Origin: Gammaproteobacteria bacterium
GTDB lineage: Bacteria > Pseudomonadota > Gammaproteobacteria > Pseudomonadales > Azotimanducaceae
Reading direction: 5' to 3'
Assembly (NCBI GenBank): GCA_026706425.1
Contig: JAPOYW010000063.1
Coordinates: forward strand, 311 to 8,054
DNA: 7,744 nucleotides
The notes beneath the pieces were generated by a model. That model made no database searches. It saw only the letters and a list, made by a program, of their open reading frames with translations, and had not been told where the DNA came from. The translations under genes were made by a program, and so were the position numbers. Positions 1 through 7,240 of the stretch are shown piece after piece; position 1 is the first letter of the stretch; every line of letters starts with the position of its first letter.

Positions 1-72
1 CGCGTACCACACGGAGTTGTGGTTCTTGATGATCCCCAGGCGCAGGCCCGTGGGGCTGACTTTTTGACCCAT
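1..72 (-). CDS. rpsC: 30S ribosomal protein S3, N-terminal fragment (cut by window edge)
   Basis: Only the first 24 codons lie in the window. They read MGQKVSPTGLRLGI and continue to NSVWYA, which is the highly conserved start of bacterial S3. S3 sits on the solvent side of the 30S head at the mRNA entry tunnel, where it has helicase-related contacts. The ATG at 72 lies 12 nt after the rplV stop and has a moderate Shine-Dalgarno sequence (GCGGGGA, about 5 nt upstream). The gene follows rplV, as in the standard S10 operon, and is expected to be co-transcribed with it. The 3' part, including the KH domain, lies outside the window, so its integrity cannot be judged. Confidence 0.95.
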   Translation of the reverse strand, partial: MGQKVSPTGLRLGIIKNHNSVWYA

Positions 73-84
73 GATTGTCCCCGC

Positions 85-417
85 CTAGTCGTCCGTCACC
101 GTCACGGTTACGTGGCTGGTGCGTTTAAGTACCCGGTCGATGCGGCCCCTGGCGCGTGGCCTGCCGCGCTTCATGGTCCGCCCCTCGTTGACGTAGATGC
201 TCGACACCCTGAGTTCGTCGACGTCTGCGCCCTCGTTGTTTTCCGCGTTCGCGATGGCCGACTCCAGGACCTTGAGCACGAGCGTCGCACCCTTTTGCGT
301 GCTGTAGTTCAGGAAGTCGAGCGCTGCGCCGACCTCCTTGCCGCGCACCTGGTCGGCGACCAGTCGGATCTTGCGGGGCGAGATGGGCAGTCGCTTGGCC
401 GTAGCACTCACTTCCAT
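85..417 (-). CDS. rplV: 50S ribosomal protein L22
   Basis: L22 is an early-assembling 50S protein. Its long beta-hairpin lines the nascent-peptide exit tunnel. The 110-aa product aligns without gaps to E. coli L22 by eye: KIRLVADQVRGK near residues 17-28, KVLESAIANAENN near 49-61, and the hairpin motif MKRGRPRARGR at 82-92, ending with the conserved LKRTSHVTV. I chose the ATG at 417 because it gives exactly 110 aa and has GGTGA 5 nt upstream. A GTG at 426 would add three residues and has a poorer ribosome binding site. The gene starts 32 nt after rpsS and ends 12 nt before rpsC. The MKR triplet whose deletion gives erythromycin resistance in E. coli is intact. Tip residues differ from E. coli (Gly85, Arg86, Ile93 in place of Ile, Met, Ala). 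Confidence 0.97.
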   Translation of the reverse strand: MEVSATAKRLPISPRKIRLVADQVRGKEVGAALDFLNYSTQKGATLVLKVLESAIANAENNEGADVDELRVSSIYVNEGRTMKRGRPRARGRIDRVLKRTSHVTVTVTDD

Positions 418-449
418 GATGTTCACCGACTTAGCTCTCGGGTCCGTGA

Positions 450-725
450 TCAGCGCCGCGCCTTGCGGTCGGCCGCATGGCCCCGAAACGTCCGGGTCGG
501 CGCGAATTCGCCCAGCTTGTGACCCACCATGTCCTCGGAAATGAACACCGGCACATGCTGTCGTCCGTTGTGGACGGCTATGGTCAGGCCCACCATGTCG
601 GGCACGATCATGGATCGTCTCGACCAGGTCCGAATGGGTCGCCGATCCTTGTTGGCGGCGGCTTCGGCTACCTTGCCCATCAGGTGCAGATCCACGAACG
701 GACCCTTTCGCAACGCCCTCGGCAT
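450..725 (-). CDS. rpsS: 30S ribosomal protein S19
   Basis: S19 binds 16S rRNA in the head of the 30S subunit next to S13 and contacts the intersubunit bridge. The 91-aa product has the family signature throughout: MPRALRKGPFVD at the start, RTWSRRS near 33-39, GLTIAVHNGRQHVPVF near 46-61, and HKLGEFAPTRTFRGH near 69-83. The length matches the family (E. coli 92). The ATG at 725 has a near-perfect Shine-Dalgarno sequence (AGGAGGT, 6 nt upstream) that overlaps the rplB stop codon, with only 4 nt between the two genes. Translation is therefore probably coupled to rplB. Confidence 0.98.
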   Translation of the reverse strand: MPRALRKGPFVDLHLMGKVAEAAANKDRRPIRTWSRRSMIVPDMVGLTIAVHNGRQHVPVFISEDMVGHKLGEFAPTRTFRGHAADRKARR

Positions 726-729
726 CGTT

Positions 730-737
730 CTACCTCC
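730..737 (-). promoter_or_regulatory. Ribosome binding site of rpsS embedded in the end of rplB
   Basis: On the minus strand the last two sense codons and stop of rplB read AGG AGG TAG. The string GGAGGT (737-732) in it is the Shine-Dalgarno sequence of rpsS, whose ATG lies 6 nt downstream. The C-terminal Arg-Arg of L2 thus uses two AGG codons that double as the ribosome binding site. This suggests termination and reinitiation at the junction. Confidence 0.85.
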
Positions 738-1563
738 TAGACCCGCCGCGCCGACGAACGATCAGTCGATCGGTTCGCTTGTTCTTGCGCGTCTTGAAGC
801 CTTTGGTGGGCACGCCCGTGGGCGATACGGGATGACGGCCACCGGACGACTTGCCTTCCCCGCCGCCATGGGGATGGTCCACCGGGTTCATGGCAACCCC
901 GCGCACCGTCGGGCGAATGCCGCGCCATCGCTTGGCGCCGGCCTTGCCCAGCGAGCGCAGGTTGTGTTCGCTGTTGCCGACTTCGCCCAAGGTCGCCCGG
1001 CATTCGACGCCTACCTGGCGCATCTCCCCCGAGCGAAGGCGAAGCAACGCGTGCTTGCCTTCCCGGGCGACGAATTGGCAGGACGACCCGGCGCTGCGAG
1101 ACAGCTGGGCACCCTTGCCGGGTTTGAGTTCCACGCAGTGGACCACGCTGCCGACGGGTACGTTGCGCAGCGGCATGGCGTTCCCCGGTCGGATCGGGGC
1201 GGTCGATCCGGACATCACCTGGTCGCCGGTCCTCAAGCCGCGAGGTGCCACGATGTAGCGGTACTCGCCGTCGGCGTATTTCAAGAGCGCGATGTTGGCG
1301 GTGCGATTCGGGTCGTACTCGAGGCGCGCGACGGTTGCGCGGATGCCGTCCTTGTCGCGTTTGAAATCGATCTTCCGATAGTGCTGCTTGTGGCCGCCGC
1401 CGCGGTGCCGTGTCGTGATCCGACCGGCCGTATTGCGACCGCCGGTGTGGCTCTGCTTCTCGATGAGCGGCTTGTAGGGCGATCCCTTGTGCAAGGACGG
1501 ATCCACCACTTTCACGACGAAGCGGCGTCCCGGGGAGGTGGGCTTGGCTTTCACGACGGGCAC
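730..1563 (-). CDS. rplB: 50S ribosomal protein L2
   Basis: L2 is the largest core protein of the 50S. It is needed for subunit association and lies near the peptidyl-transferase centre. Visible motifs include KPTSPGRRFVVKVV at the start, GRITTRHRGGGHKQHYRKIDF near 50-70, LRSGEMRQV, RATLGEVGN, and the near-invariant AMNPVDHPHGGGEGK toward the C-terminus, which contains the functionally important His. I prefer the GTG at 1563. It gives 277 aa (E. coli 273) beginning MPVVKAKPTSPGRR, exactly in register with E. coli MAVVKCKPTSPGRR, and AAGGGGG lies 6 nt upstream. An in-frame ATG at 1602 adds 13 residues, lacks a clear ribosome binding site, and its codons (AGG, GGG, TTG, AGA, ACA) look unlike the rest of the gene. 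With the GTG start, 94 nt separate it from rplW. Confidence 0.96.
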   Translation of the reverse strand: MPVVKAKPTSPGRRFVVKVVDPSLHKGSPYKPLIEKQSHTGGRNTAGRITTRHRGGGHKQHYRKIDFKRDKDGIRATVARLEYDPNRTANIALLKYADGEYRYIVAPRGLRTGDQVMSGSTAPIRPGNAMPLRNVPVGSVVHCVELKPGKGAQLSRSAGSSCQFVAREGKHALLRLRSGEMRQVGVECRATLGEVGNSEHNLRSLGKAGAKRWRGIRPTVRGVAMNPVDHPHGGGEGKSSGGRHPVSPTGVPTKGFKTRKNKRTDRLIVRRRGGSRR

Positions 1564-1657
1564 TCTCAACCCCCTTGTCCGCGTTGCAGGGTTGGTCGAC
1601 ATGCCGGCTTTGGCATGAAGTCTTGGCCCGTGCCGTTGATCGGATTGAGTGCCACCG

Positions 1658-1969
1658 CTAGCTCTCCACCGCCATGTAGTCGAGGTTCTCTCCCTCGGCG
1701 AGGCGGATATACGCCTTCTTCCAGCCGGCGAGCCTGGTCATGGAGCCGCGAACCGTCCGCCTGCGCTTGCCCTTGACGTTCAGCGTGGTGACGTTCGCGA
1801 CCTTGACGTTGAACAGGGACTCGACCGCCGACTTGATTTCGCGCTTGGTGGCGTCCTTGGCGACCTTGAAGGCGTATTGGTTGCTCGATTCGCCGAGGTC
1901 GGTCACCTTCTCCGTGATATGGGGTTCGATCAGCACGGCGTAGCGGCGTTCTTCGGGTCCGAGGCTCAC
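1658..1969 (-). CDS. rplW: 50S ribosomal protein L23
   Basis: L23 lies at the peptide exit of the 50S and forms the docking site for trigger factor and SRP. The 103-aa product carries the family features: PHITEKVTDL near 17-26, FKVAKDATKREIKSAVESLF near 34-53, and the TLNVKGKRRRT loop followed by GWKKAYIRLAEGENLDY near the end (E. coli about 100 aa). An open frame extends far upstream inside rplD, but homology begins only at the GTG at 1969. This start overlaps the rplD stop by 3 nt (GTGA) and has GAGGAG 8 nt upstream, within rplD. I therefore chose it as the start. Translation is almost certainly coupled to rplD. Confidence 0.95.
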   Translation of the reverse strand: MSLGPEERRYAVLIEPHITEKVTDLGESSNQYAFKVAKDATKREIKSAVESLFNVKVANVTTLNVKGKRRRTVRGSMTRLAGWKKAYIRLAEGENLDYMAVES

Positions 1970-2574
1970 GACAACCGCTCCTCGATGACTTTGAGGGCGG
2001 GTAGGGTGGCGAGCACCTTTTCGTGGGCAAGCAGGCAGACCGGATCGATACCGGCAACGTGGCGCACTTCGACGTCGTGCAGGTTGCGGGCCGCCAGCTC
2101 CAGGTTTCGGTCGGACCCGACCGTCAGGATCAGGACGTCCTCGATCCCGAGTTCGTCGAGCCGGGTGGCGAGAAGCTTGGTCTTGGGAGAGTCGAGGGAG
2201 AGAGAGGGGATTGAGACGAGGCGATTCTGGCGGAGAAGTTCGGAAAAAATACAATGGATCGCGCCTTGGAACATCTTGCGGTTCAGCTTCTGGGAATGAT
2301 CCGCCGGCCTTGCCGCGAACGTGCGACCGCCACCCACCCAGATCGGGCTGCGAATCGAACCCGCCCGGGCGCGACCGGTACGCTTCTGCCGCCAGGGTTT
2401 GCGGCCGCCGCCACGGGCGTCGGAACGGGACTTCTGCGCCTTGCTGCCGCTACGCGCACCCGCAAGCCAGGCCACCACGGCCTGGTGCACCAGGGGTTCG
2501 TTGAACTCCCGGCCGAAAGCCGCTTCCGAGACTTGCACCGCGTCGCCGTCCGCCGAAGCCACCGAGAGGCTCAT
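1966..2574 (-). CDS. rplD: 50S ribosomal protein L4
   Basis: L4 is an early assembly protein whose extended loop reaches the exit tunnel. In E. coli it also represses the S10 operon by binding the rpsJ leader. The 202-aa product shows FGREFNEPLVHQAVVAW near 20-36, the loop motif RKPWRQKRTGRARAGSIRSP near 58-77, and ARNLHDVEVRHVAGIDPV near 165-182. E. coli L4 is 201 aa. I chose the ATG at 2574, which overlaps the rplC stop as ATGA. A longer in-frame start at 2607 would lie inside rplC and add 11 residues that do not match the family. The loop has Arg65 where E. coli has Gly64 in QKGTGRAR. The stop overlaps the rplW start. Confidence 0.97.
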   Translation of the reverse strand: MSLSVASADGDAVQVSEAAFGREFNEPLVHQAVVAWLAGARSGSKAQKSRSDARGGGRKPWRQKRTGRARAGSIRSPIWVGGGRTFAARPADHSQKLNRKMFQGAIHCIFSELLRQNRLVSIPSLSLDSPKTKLLATRLDELGIEDVLILTVGSDRNLELAARNLHDVEVRHVAGIDPVCLLAHEKVLATLPALKVIEERLS

Positions 2575-3218
2575 CCGCGCCTCCGTTTCGCGGCGGGCTT
2601 GATGCAAACATCGGCCCCCGGCGCCCCGGGAACGGCACCCTTGACAAGGATCAGGTTCTCATCGGGGAGGATGTCGACGATCGTCAGGTTCTGGGTGGTT
2701 ACGCGGCTGTTGCCTAGGTGGCCGGCCATCTTCTTGCCCTTGAACACCTTGCCGGGGGTCTGGCACTGGCCGATGGAGCCGGGCGCGCGGTGGGAGAGGG
2801 AGTTGCCGTGGGTGGCGTCCTGGGTGCGGAAGTTCCACCGCTTGACGGTGCCTGCGAAGGACTTGCCCTTGCTGACCCCGGCAACGTCGACGACCTGCCC
2901 CTTCTCGAACTGGCCGACGCCGAGTTCGGCGCCGGGCTTGATGTCCTCGTCCGGCGCCTCGGCGAGCCGGAACTCCCAAAGCCCGCGGCCGGCTTCGGTC
3001 CCTGCCTTGGCGAAGTGCCCCGCCTGGGGCCGGTTCACGTTGTTGGCATTCGCCTGGCCGGTCGTCACCTGGACCGCGTGGTAGCCGTCGCTGGCTTCGG
3101 TCTTCACCTGCGTGACCCGGTTGGGCGTGGCCACGATAACGGTGACGGGCACGGATTCCCCCGCTTGCGTGAAAACCCGCGTCATGCCGCTCTTCGTTCC
3201 GATGACCCCGATGGCCAT
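2571..3218 (-). CDS. rplC: 50S ribosomal protein L3
   Basis: L3 initiates 50S assembly, and its central extension reaches the peptidyl-transferase centre. The 215-aa product (E. coli 209) begins MAIGVIGTKSGMTRVF. It contains AGHFAKAGTEAGRGLWEF near 66-83, then SFAGTVKRWNFRTQDATHGN, the central-loop motif GSIGQCQTPGKVFKGKKMAG near 147-166, and LVKGAVPGAPG near the end. The ATG at 3218 has AAGGCGG 5 nt upstream and lies 46 nt after the rpsJ stop. Gln153 corresponds to E. coli Gln150, the residue methylated by PrmB. The preceding residue is Cys152 in place of E. coli Asn149. The stop overlaps the rplD start by 4 nt. Confidence 0.98.
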   Translation of the reverse strand: MAIGVIGTKSGMTRVFTQAGESVPVTVIVATPNRVTQVKTEASDGYHAVQVTTGQANANNVNRPQAGHFAKAGTEAGRGLWEFRLAEAPDEDIKPGAELGVGQFEKGQVVDVAGVSKGKSFAGTVKRWNFRTQDATHGNSLSHRAPGSIGQCQTPGKVFKGKKMAGHLGNSRVTTQNLTIVDILPDENLILVKGAVPGAPGADVCIKPAAKRRRG

Positions 3219-3264
3219 TTCGTCCGCCTTGCCTAGTCAATCCGAATCGAAGAGCTCAGGTTCG

Positions 3265-3594
3265 TCAGGCCGACCGGGGGACGCTGATCTGCACGTCCAC
3301 GCCGGAGGCCAGATCGAGCTTCATCAGCGCGTCGACGGTCTTGTCGTTGCCCGTGGGTACGACGATGTCGAGCAGCCGTTTGTGGGTCCGGATCTCGAAC
3401 TGATCGCGCGCATCCTTGTTCACGAACGGCGAGATCAGCACGGTGTAGCGTTCCTTTCGGGTGGGCAACGGAATCGGCCCGCGCACCTGCGCGCCGGTAC
3501 GCCTAGCCGTCTCGACGATCTCCTCCGTCGACACGTCGATCAACCGATGATCGAAGGCTTTCAAGCAAATACGTATGCGCTGGTTCTGAACCAC
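3265..3594 (-). CDS. rpsJ: 30S ribosomal protein S10 (NusE)
   Basis: S10 is a 30S head protein that also acts as NusE in antitermination with NusB. The 109-aa product has the family landmarks: LKAFDHRLIDVSTEEIVETA near 11-30, RTGAQVRGPIPLPTRKERYT near 32-51, VNKDARDQFEIRTHKR near 58-73, and TVDALMKLDLASGVDVQIS near the end. It is slightly longer than E. coli S10 (103 aa), with two extra residues in the PTGNDKT turn and a PRSA tail. The only suitable start is the GTG at 3594, with GGGA upstream. Unusual residues are Cys10, where E. coli has Arg in RIRIRLK, and Phe57, where E. coli has His56 in the loop near the tetracycline site. It is the first gene of the S10 operon and has its own promoter and leader. 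Confidence 0.97.
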   Translation of the reverse strand: MVQNQRIRICLKAFDHRLIDVSTEEIVETARRTGAQVRGPIPLPTRKERYTVLISPFVNKDARDQFEIRTHKRLLDIVVPTGNDKTVDALMKLDLASGVDVQISVPRSA

Positions 3595-3637
3595 AGTCTT
3601 CCCGGGAATTCGTCTGCTCGGGCAACCCCTTGTTTTT

Positions 3638-3659
3638 GTTGGCGTTTCCTAACGCCAAC
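3638..3659 (-). promoter_or_regulatory. Perfect 9-bp hairpin in the rpsJ (S10 operon) leader
   Basis: On the minus strand GTTGGCGTT and AACGCCAAC form a perfect 9-bp stem around the loop AGGA, 43 nt upstream of the rpsJ start and inside the predicted leader. It is followed by an A-rich stretch rather than a U-tract, so it is not an ordinary intrinsic terminator in this direction. In E. coli the S10 leader is the target of L4-mediated attenuation and translational repression. A similar role here is inference, as the E. coli leader fold itself is not recognisable. Confidence 0.5.
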
Positions 3660-3698
3660 CGGTAGCTTGAGATTGCCCGCATCCAAAACGGAGCGCGG

Positions 3699-3727
3699 AT
3701 TCTACGCATCTAGGCGTTTGGTTACAA
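3699..3727 (-). promoter_or_regulatory. Sigma70-like promoter of the S10 operon
   Basis: The minus strand shows TTGTAA (3727-3722), a 17-nt spacer, then TAGAAT (3704-3699), which match the -35 and -10 consensus at 4/6 and 5/6. The bases after the -10 box are CCGCGCTC. This is a GC-rich discriminator of the kind linked to ppGpp/DksA (stringent) control of ribosomal promoters. The predicted transcript start near 3692 would give a leader of about 98 nt before rpsJ. The site lies in the gap after fusA where tuf is often found. Confidence 0.7.
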
Positions 3728-3731
3728 CGCC
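3713..3731. repeat. Inverted repeat GGCGTT-N7-AACGCC over the S10 -35 box
   Basis: Arms 3713-3718 and 3726-3731 are perfect 6-bp complements with a 7-nt spacer, and they overlap the predicted -35 hexamer. It could be an operator or merely a short hairpin in readthrough RNA from fusA. The same arms recur at 3641-3656 and 5918-5934. Function is unknown. Confidence 0.4.
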
Positions 3732-3796
3732 GTGAGACCGCGCTCAACGCGTCGCCGATAAGATCCCGTTTCGCCCCCCGAAAATGCCGTCTGTTG

Positions 3797-5899
<2,103 letters not shown>

Positions 5900-5914
5900 T
5901 TTTGAGTCCTCAAT

Positions 5915-5937
5915 GCGGGCGTTCCTTTAACGCCCGC
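5915..5937 (-). promoter_or_regulatory. Perfect 9-bp hairpin just upstream of the fusA ribosome binding site
   Basis: On the minus strand GCGGGCGTT and AACGCCCGC form a perfect 9-bp GC-rich stem around loop AAAGG, ending 15 nt before the fusA ATG and directly next to its Shine-Dalgarno sequence. No U-tract follows, so a terminator is unlikely. It may tune fusA translation or protect the mRNA. Its core GGCGTT/AACGCC matches the rpsJ leader hairpin. Confidence 0.5.
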
Positions 5938-5965
5938 GTCAACTTTGCCTACTTAAACTTGCTTG

Positions 5966-5993
5966 CTTGCCGGAGTCTCACTTGCCGGAGTCT
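5966..5993. repeat. Two 13-bp direct repeats plus CTTG triplet repeat in the rpsG-fusA gap
   Basis: CTTGCCGGAGTCT occurs at 5966-5978 and again at 5981-5993, a period of 15 bp. Directly to the left, CTTG is repeated three times (5958-5969), sharing its last unit with the first copy. The block lies immediately after the rpsG stop. It looks like a small tandem duplication, and no function is evident. Confidence 0.75.
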
Positions 5994-5997
5994 GTGG

Positions 5998-6468
5998 TCA
6001 GTAGCGGAAGTGCGAAAACGCCTTGTTGGCCTCGGCCATCCGATGGGTCTCCTCGCGGCGGCGGACGGCTGAACCGCGGCCATCGGACGCGTCGACCAAT
6101 TCGCCCGCCAGGCGTGCCGCCATCGACTTCTCGCTTCGCCCCCGGGCGCTGTCCACCAGCCAGCGCATCGCCAGCGCCTGGCGTCGGGAAGGCCGCACGT
6201 CCACCGGCACCTGGTAGGTCGCGCCCCCGACCCGCCTCGACTTCACCTCCACGAACGGCGCGACGGCTTCAAGCGCCTTGTCGAAGGTCTCGATGGGATC
6301 CCGGTGGTCGCGTTCCTCGATGCGCGTCAAGGCACCGTAGACGATCCGCTCCGCCACCGGCTTCTTGCCGTTGACCATGACGTGGTTGATGAACTTCGCC
6401 ACCGTCTGGTTGTGGTACTTGGGATCGGGAAGAATCTCGCGCTTGGCGACGACTTTGCGTCTGGGCAT
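5998..6468 (-). CDS. rpsG: 30S ribosomal protein S7
   Basis: S7 nucleates assembly of the 30S head and lines the E and P sites. In E. coli it represses the str operon. The 156-aa product is full length. It begins MPRRKVVAKREILPDPKYHN, has KFINHVMVNGKKPVAERIVY near 25-44, VEVKSRRVGGATYQVPVDVR near 73-92 (the beta-hairpin and its flank), ALAMRWLVDSAR near 98-109, and ends HRMAEANKAFSHFRY. The ATG at 6468 has AAGGAGA about 10 nt upstream. It is the second gene of the str operon, 104 nt after rpsL and 97 nt before fusA. Confidence 0.98.
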   Translation of the reverse strand: MPRRKVVAKREILPDPKYHNQTVAKFINHVMVNGKKPVAERIVYGALTRIEERDHRDPIETFDKALEAVAPFVEVKSRRVGGATYQVPVDVRPSRRQALAMRWLVDSARGRSEKSMAARLAGELVDASDGRGSAVRRREETHRMAEANKAFSHFRY

Positions 6469-6572
6469 TTTTGCTGGGTCTCCTTAAGTCGCCCTGGCGA
6501 ATACCAAGGAACTAAGCTTCAGGTTGGTCCGCCACCTCGGGCGGCCTTACTAGGATCGATACGGTCGTGCGG
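6469..6572 (-). promoter_or_regulatory. rpsL-rpsG intergenic region, possible S7 feedback site
   Basis: In E. coli a gap of about the same length between these genes folds into the S7-binding element that couples rpsG translation to rpsL. Here the 104-nt gap contains CCGCC-CGAGGT-GGCGG on the minus strand (5-bp stem, 6-nt loop) and TCGCC-AG-GGCGA nearer the rpsG Shine-Dalgarno sequence (AAGGAGA). Position and length fit an S7 target. The fold was not computed, so the role is inference. Confidence 0.35.
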
Positions 6573-6944
6573 CTATTTCGGCCTCTTGGTGCCGTACTTG
6601 GACCGTCGCTGCCGACGGTCCGCAACACCCGACGTGTCGAGCGTGCCGCGGATGGTGTGGTAGCGCACACCGGGAAGATCCTTGACGCGGCCGCCCCGGA
6701 TCAGCACCACGGAGTGCTCCTGCAGGTTGTGGCCTTCACCGCCGATATAGGAGCTGACCTCGTAGCCATTGGTGAGACGCACCCGGCACACCTTGCGCAA
6801 CGCCGAGTTCGGCTTCCTCGGCGTGGTGGTATAGACGCGCGTGCAGGTACCCCGCTTCTGCGGACTACCCTGCAACGCCGGCACCCGGTCCTTCTCGATC
6901 CGGCGCTTGCGCGGCTTTCGCACTAGCTGGCTGATGGTGGCCAT
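6573..6944 (-). CDS. rpsL: 30S ribosomal protein S12, with Arg at the streptomycin position 43
   Basis: S12 lies at the decoding centre and controls tRNA selection accuracy. The 123-aa product (E. coli 124) begins MATISQLVRKPRKRR and contains VPALQGSPQKRGTCTRVYTT near 21-40, KPNSALRKVCRVRL near 44-57, SSYIGGEGHNLQEHSVVLIR near 69-88 and GGRVKDLPGVRYH. The Asp in VKDLP is the family's methylthiolation site. Homology begins at the ATG at 6944, which has GAGGA about 5 nt upstream; an in-frame start at 7004 would lie in the leader. Residue 43 is Arg (codon AGG, 6816-6818), where E. coli and most bacteria have Lys, the classical streptomycin-resistance position. It is the first gene of the str operon, with no rpoC upstream. 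Confidence 0.98.
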   Translation of the reverse strand: MATISQLVRKPRKRRIEKDRVPALQGSPQKRGTCTRVYTTTPRKPNSALRKVCRVRLTNGYEVSSYIGGEGHNLQEHSVVLIRGGRVKDLPGVRYHTIRGTLDTSGVADRRQRRSKYGTKRPK

Positions 6945-6968
6945 CAAAGTCCTCAAAACATCCAAGGT

Positions 6969-6990
6969 GGTCGGCGCAAACCGCCCGACC
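6969..6990 (-). promoter_or_regulatory. Hairpin in the rpsL leader
   Basis: On the minus strand GGTCGG(G)CG and CGCCGACC pair into an 8-bp stem with one bulged G and a short loop, about 25 nt upstream of the rpsL start. No U-tract follows. It is a plausible leader structure of the str mRNA without a known role. Confidence 0.35.
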
Positions 6991-7030
6991 GTCAAGGCGC
7001 GCAACGGGCACCCCGTCGCGCGAGCGGCGC

Positions 7031-7059
7031 ATTGTAGGCGCGCTCGCCGAGACTGACAA
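7031..7059 (-). promoter_or_regulatory. Strong sigma70-like promoter of the str operon
   Basis: The minus strand shows TTGTCA (7059-7054), a 17-nt spacer and TACAAT (7036-7031), each 5/6 to consensus. GCGCCGCTC follows, a GC-rich discriminator expected for stringently controlled ribosomal promoters. The start near 7024 gives a leader of about 80 nt before rpsL. This supports an independent str operon rather than readthrough from rpoC. Confidence 0.78.
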
Positions 7060-7096
7060 CCGCATGGTTGGGGTGAGGTCCTTTTGCGTTGCGATA

Positions 7097-7123
7097 TGGC
7101 GCTCCGGAAGGAGGTAAGCGCCA
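7097..7123. repeat. 7-bp inverted repeat with a Shine-Dalgarno-like loop
   Basis: TGGCGCT (7097-7103) and AGCGCCA (7117-7123) are perfect complements around a 13-nt spacer. On the plus strand the spacer includes AAGGAGGT (7108-7115). No gene with homology starts at a suitable distance. The repeat lies upstream of the str -35 box, so an operator is possible. Function is unknown. Confidence 0.4.
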
Positions 7124-7240
7124 GCCGCGATGATCACGGAACGGCCAGGGAACATCGCCCCGTTTCAATCCGGGGCCGAGTCATTTGGACCCGCCGCTTC
7201 GTGGTCGTTGCCGCGTTCGCGTACACTCGCTTGCTTGTCG

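Noticed and set aside
529..1776. A 415-codon plus-strand frame opposite rpsS and rplB
   Set aside because: Shadow frame without homology; both genes beneath it are intact and conserved.
3601..3613. Adjacent CCCGGG and GAATTC sites resembling a cloning linker before rpsJ
   Set aside because: The flanking sequence is a continuous natural operon leader and no vector sequence is present. These are chance restriction sites.
3638..3659. Intrinsic terminator at the rpsJ leader hairpin
   Set aside because: The T-run lies on the wrong side for either strand: A-rich downstream on the minus strand, and upstream of the stem on the plus strand.
5915..5937. Intrinsic terminator between rpsG and fusA
   Set aside because: No U-tract follows the stem on either strand, and the operon continues into fusA with a ribosome binding site next to the stem.
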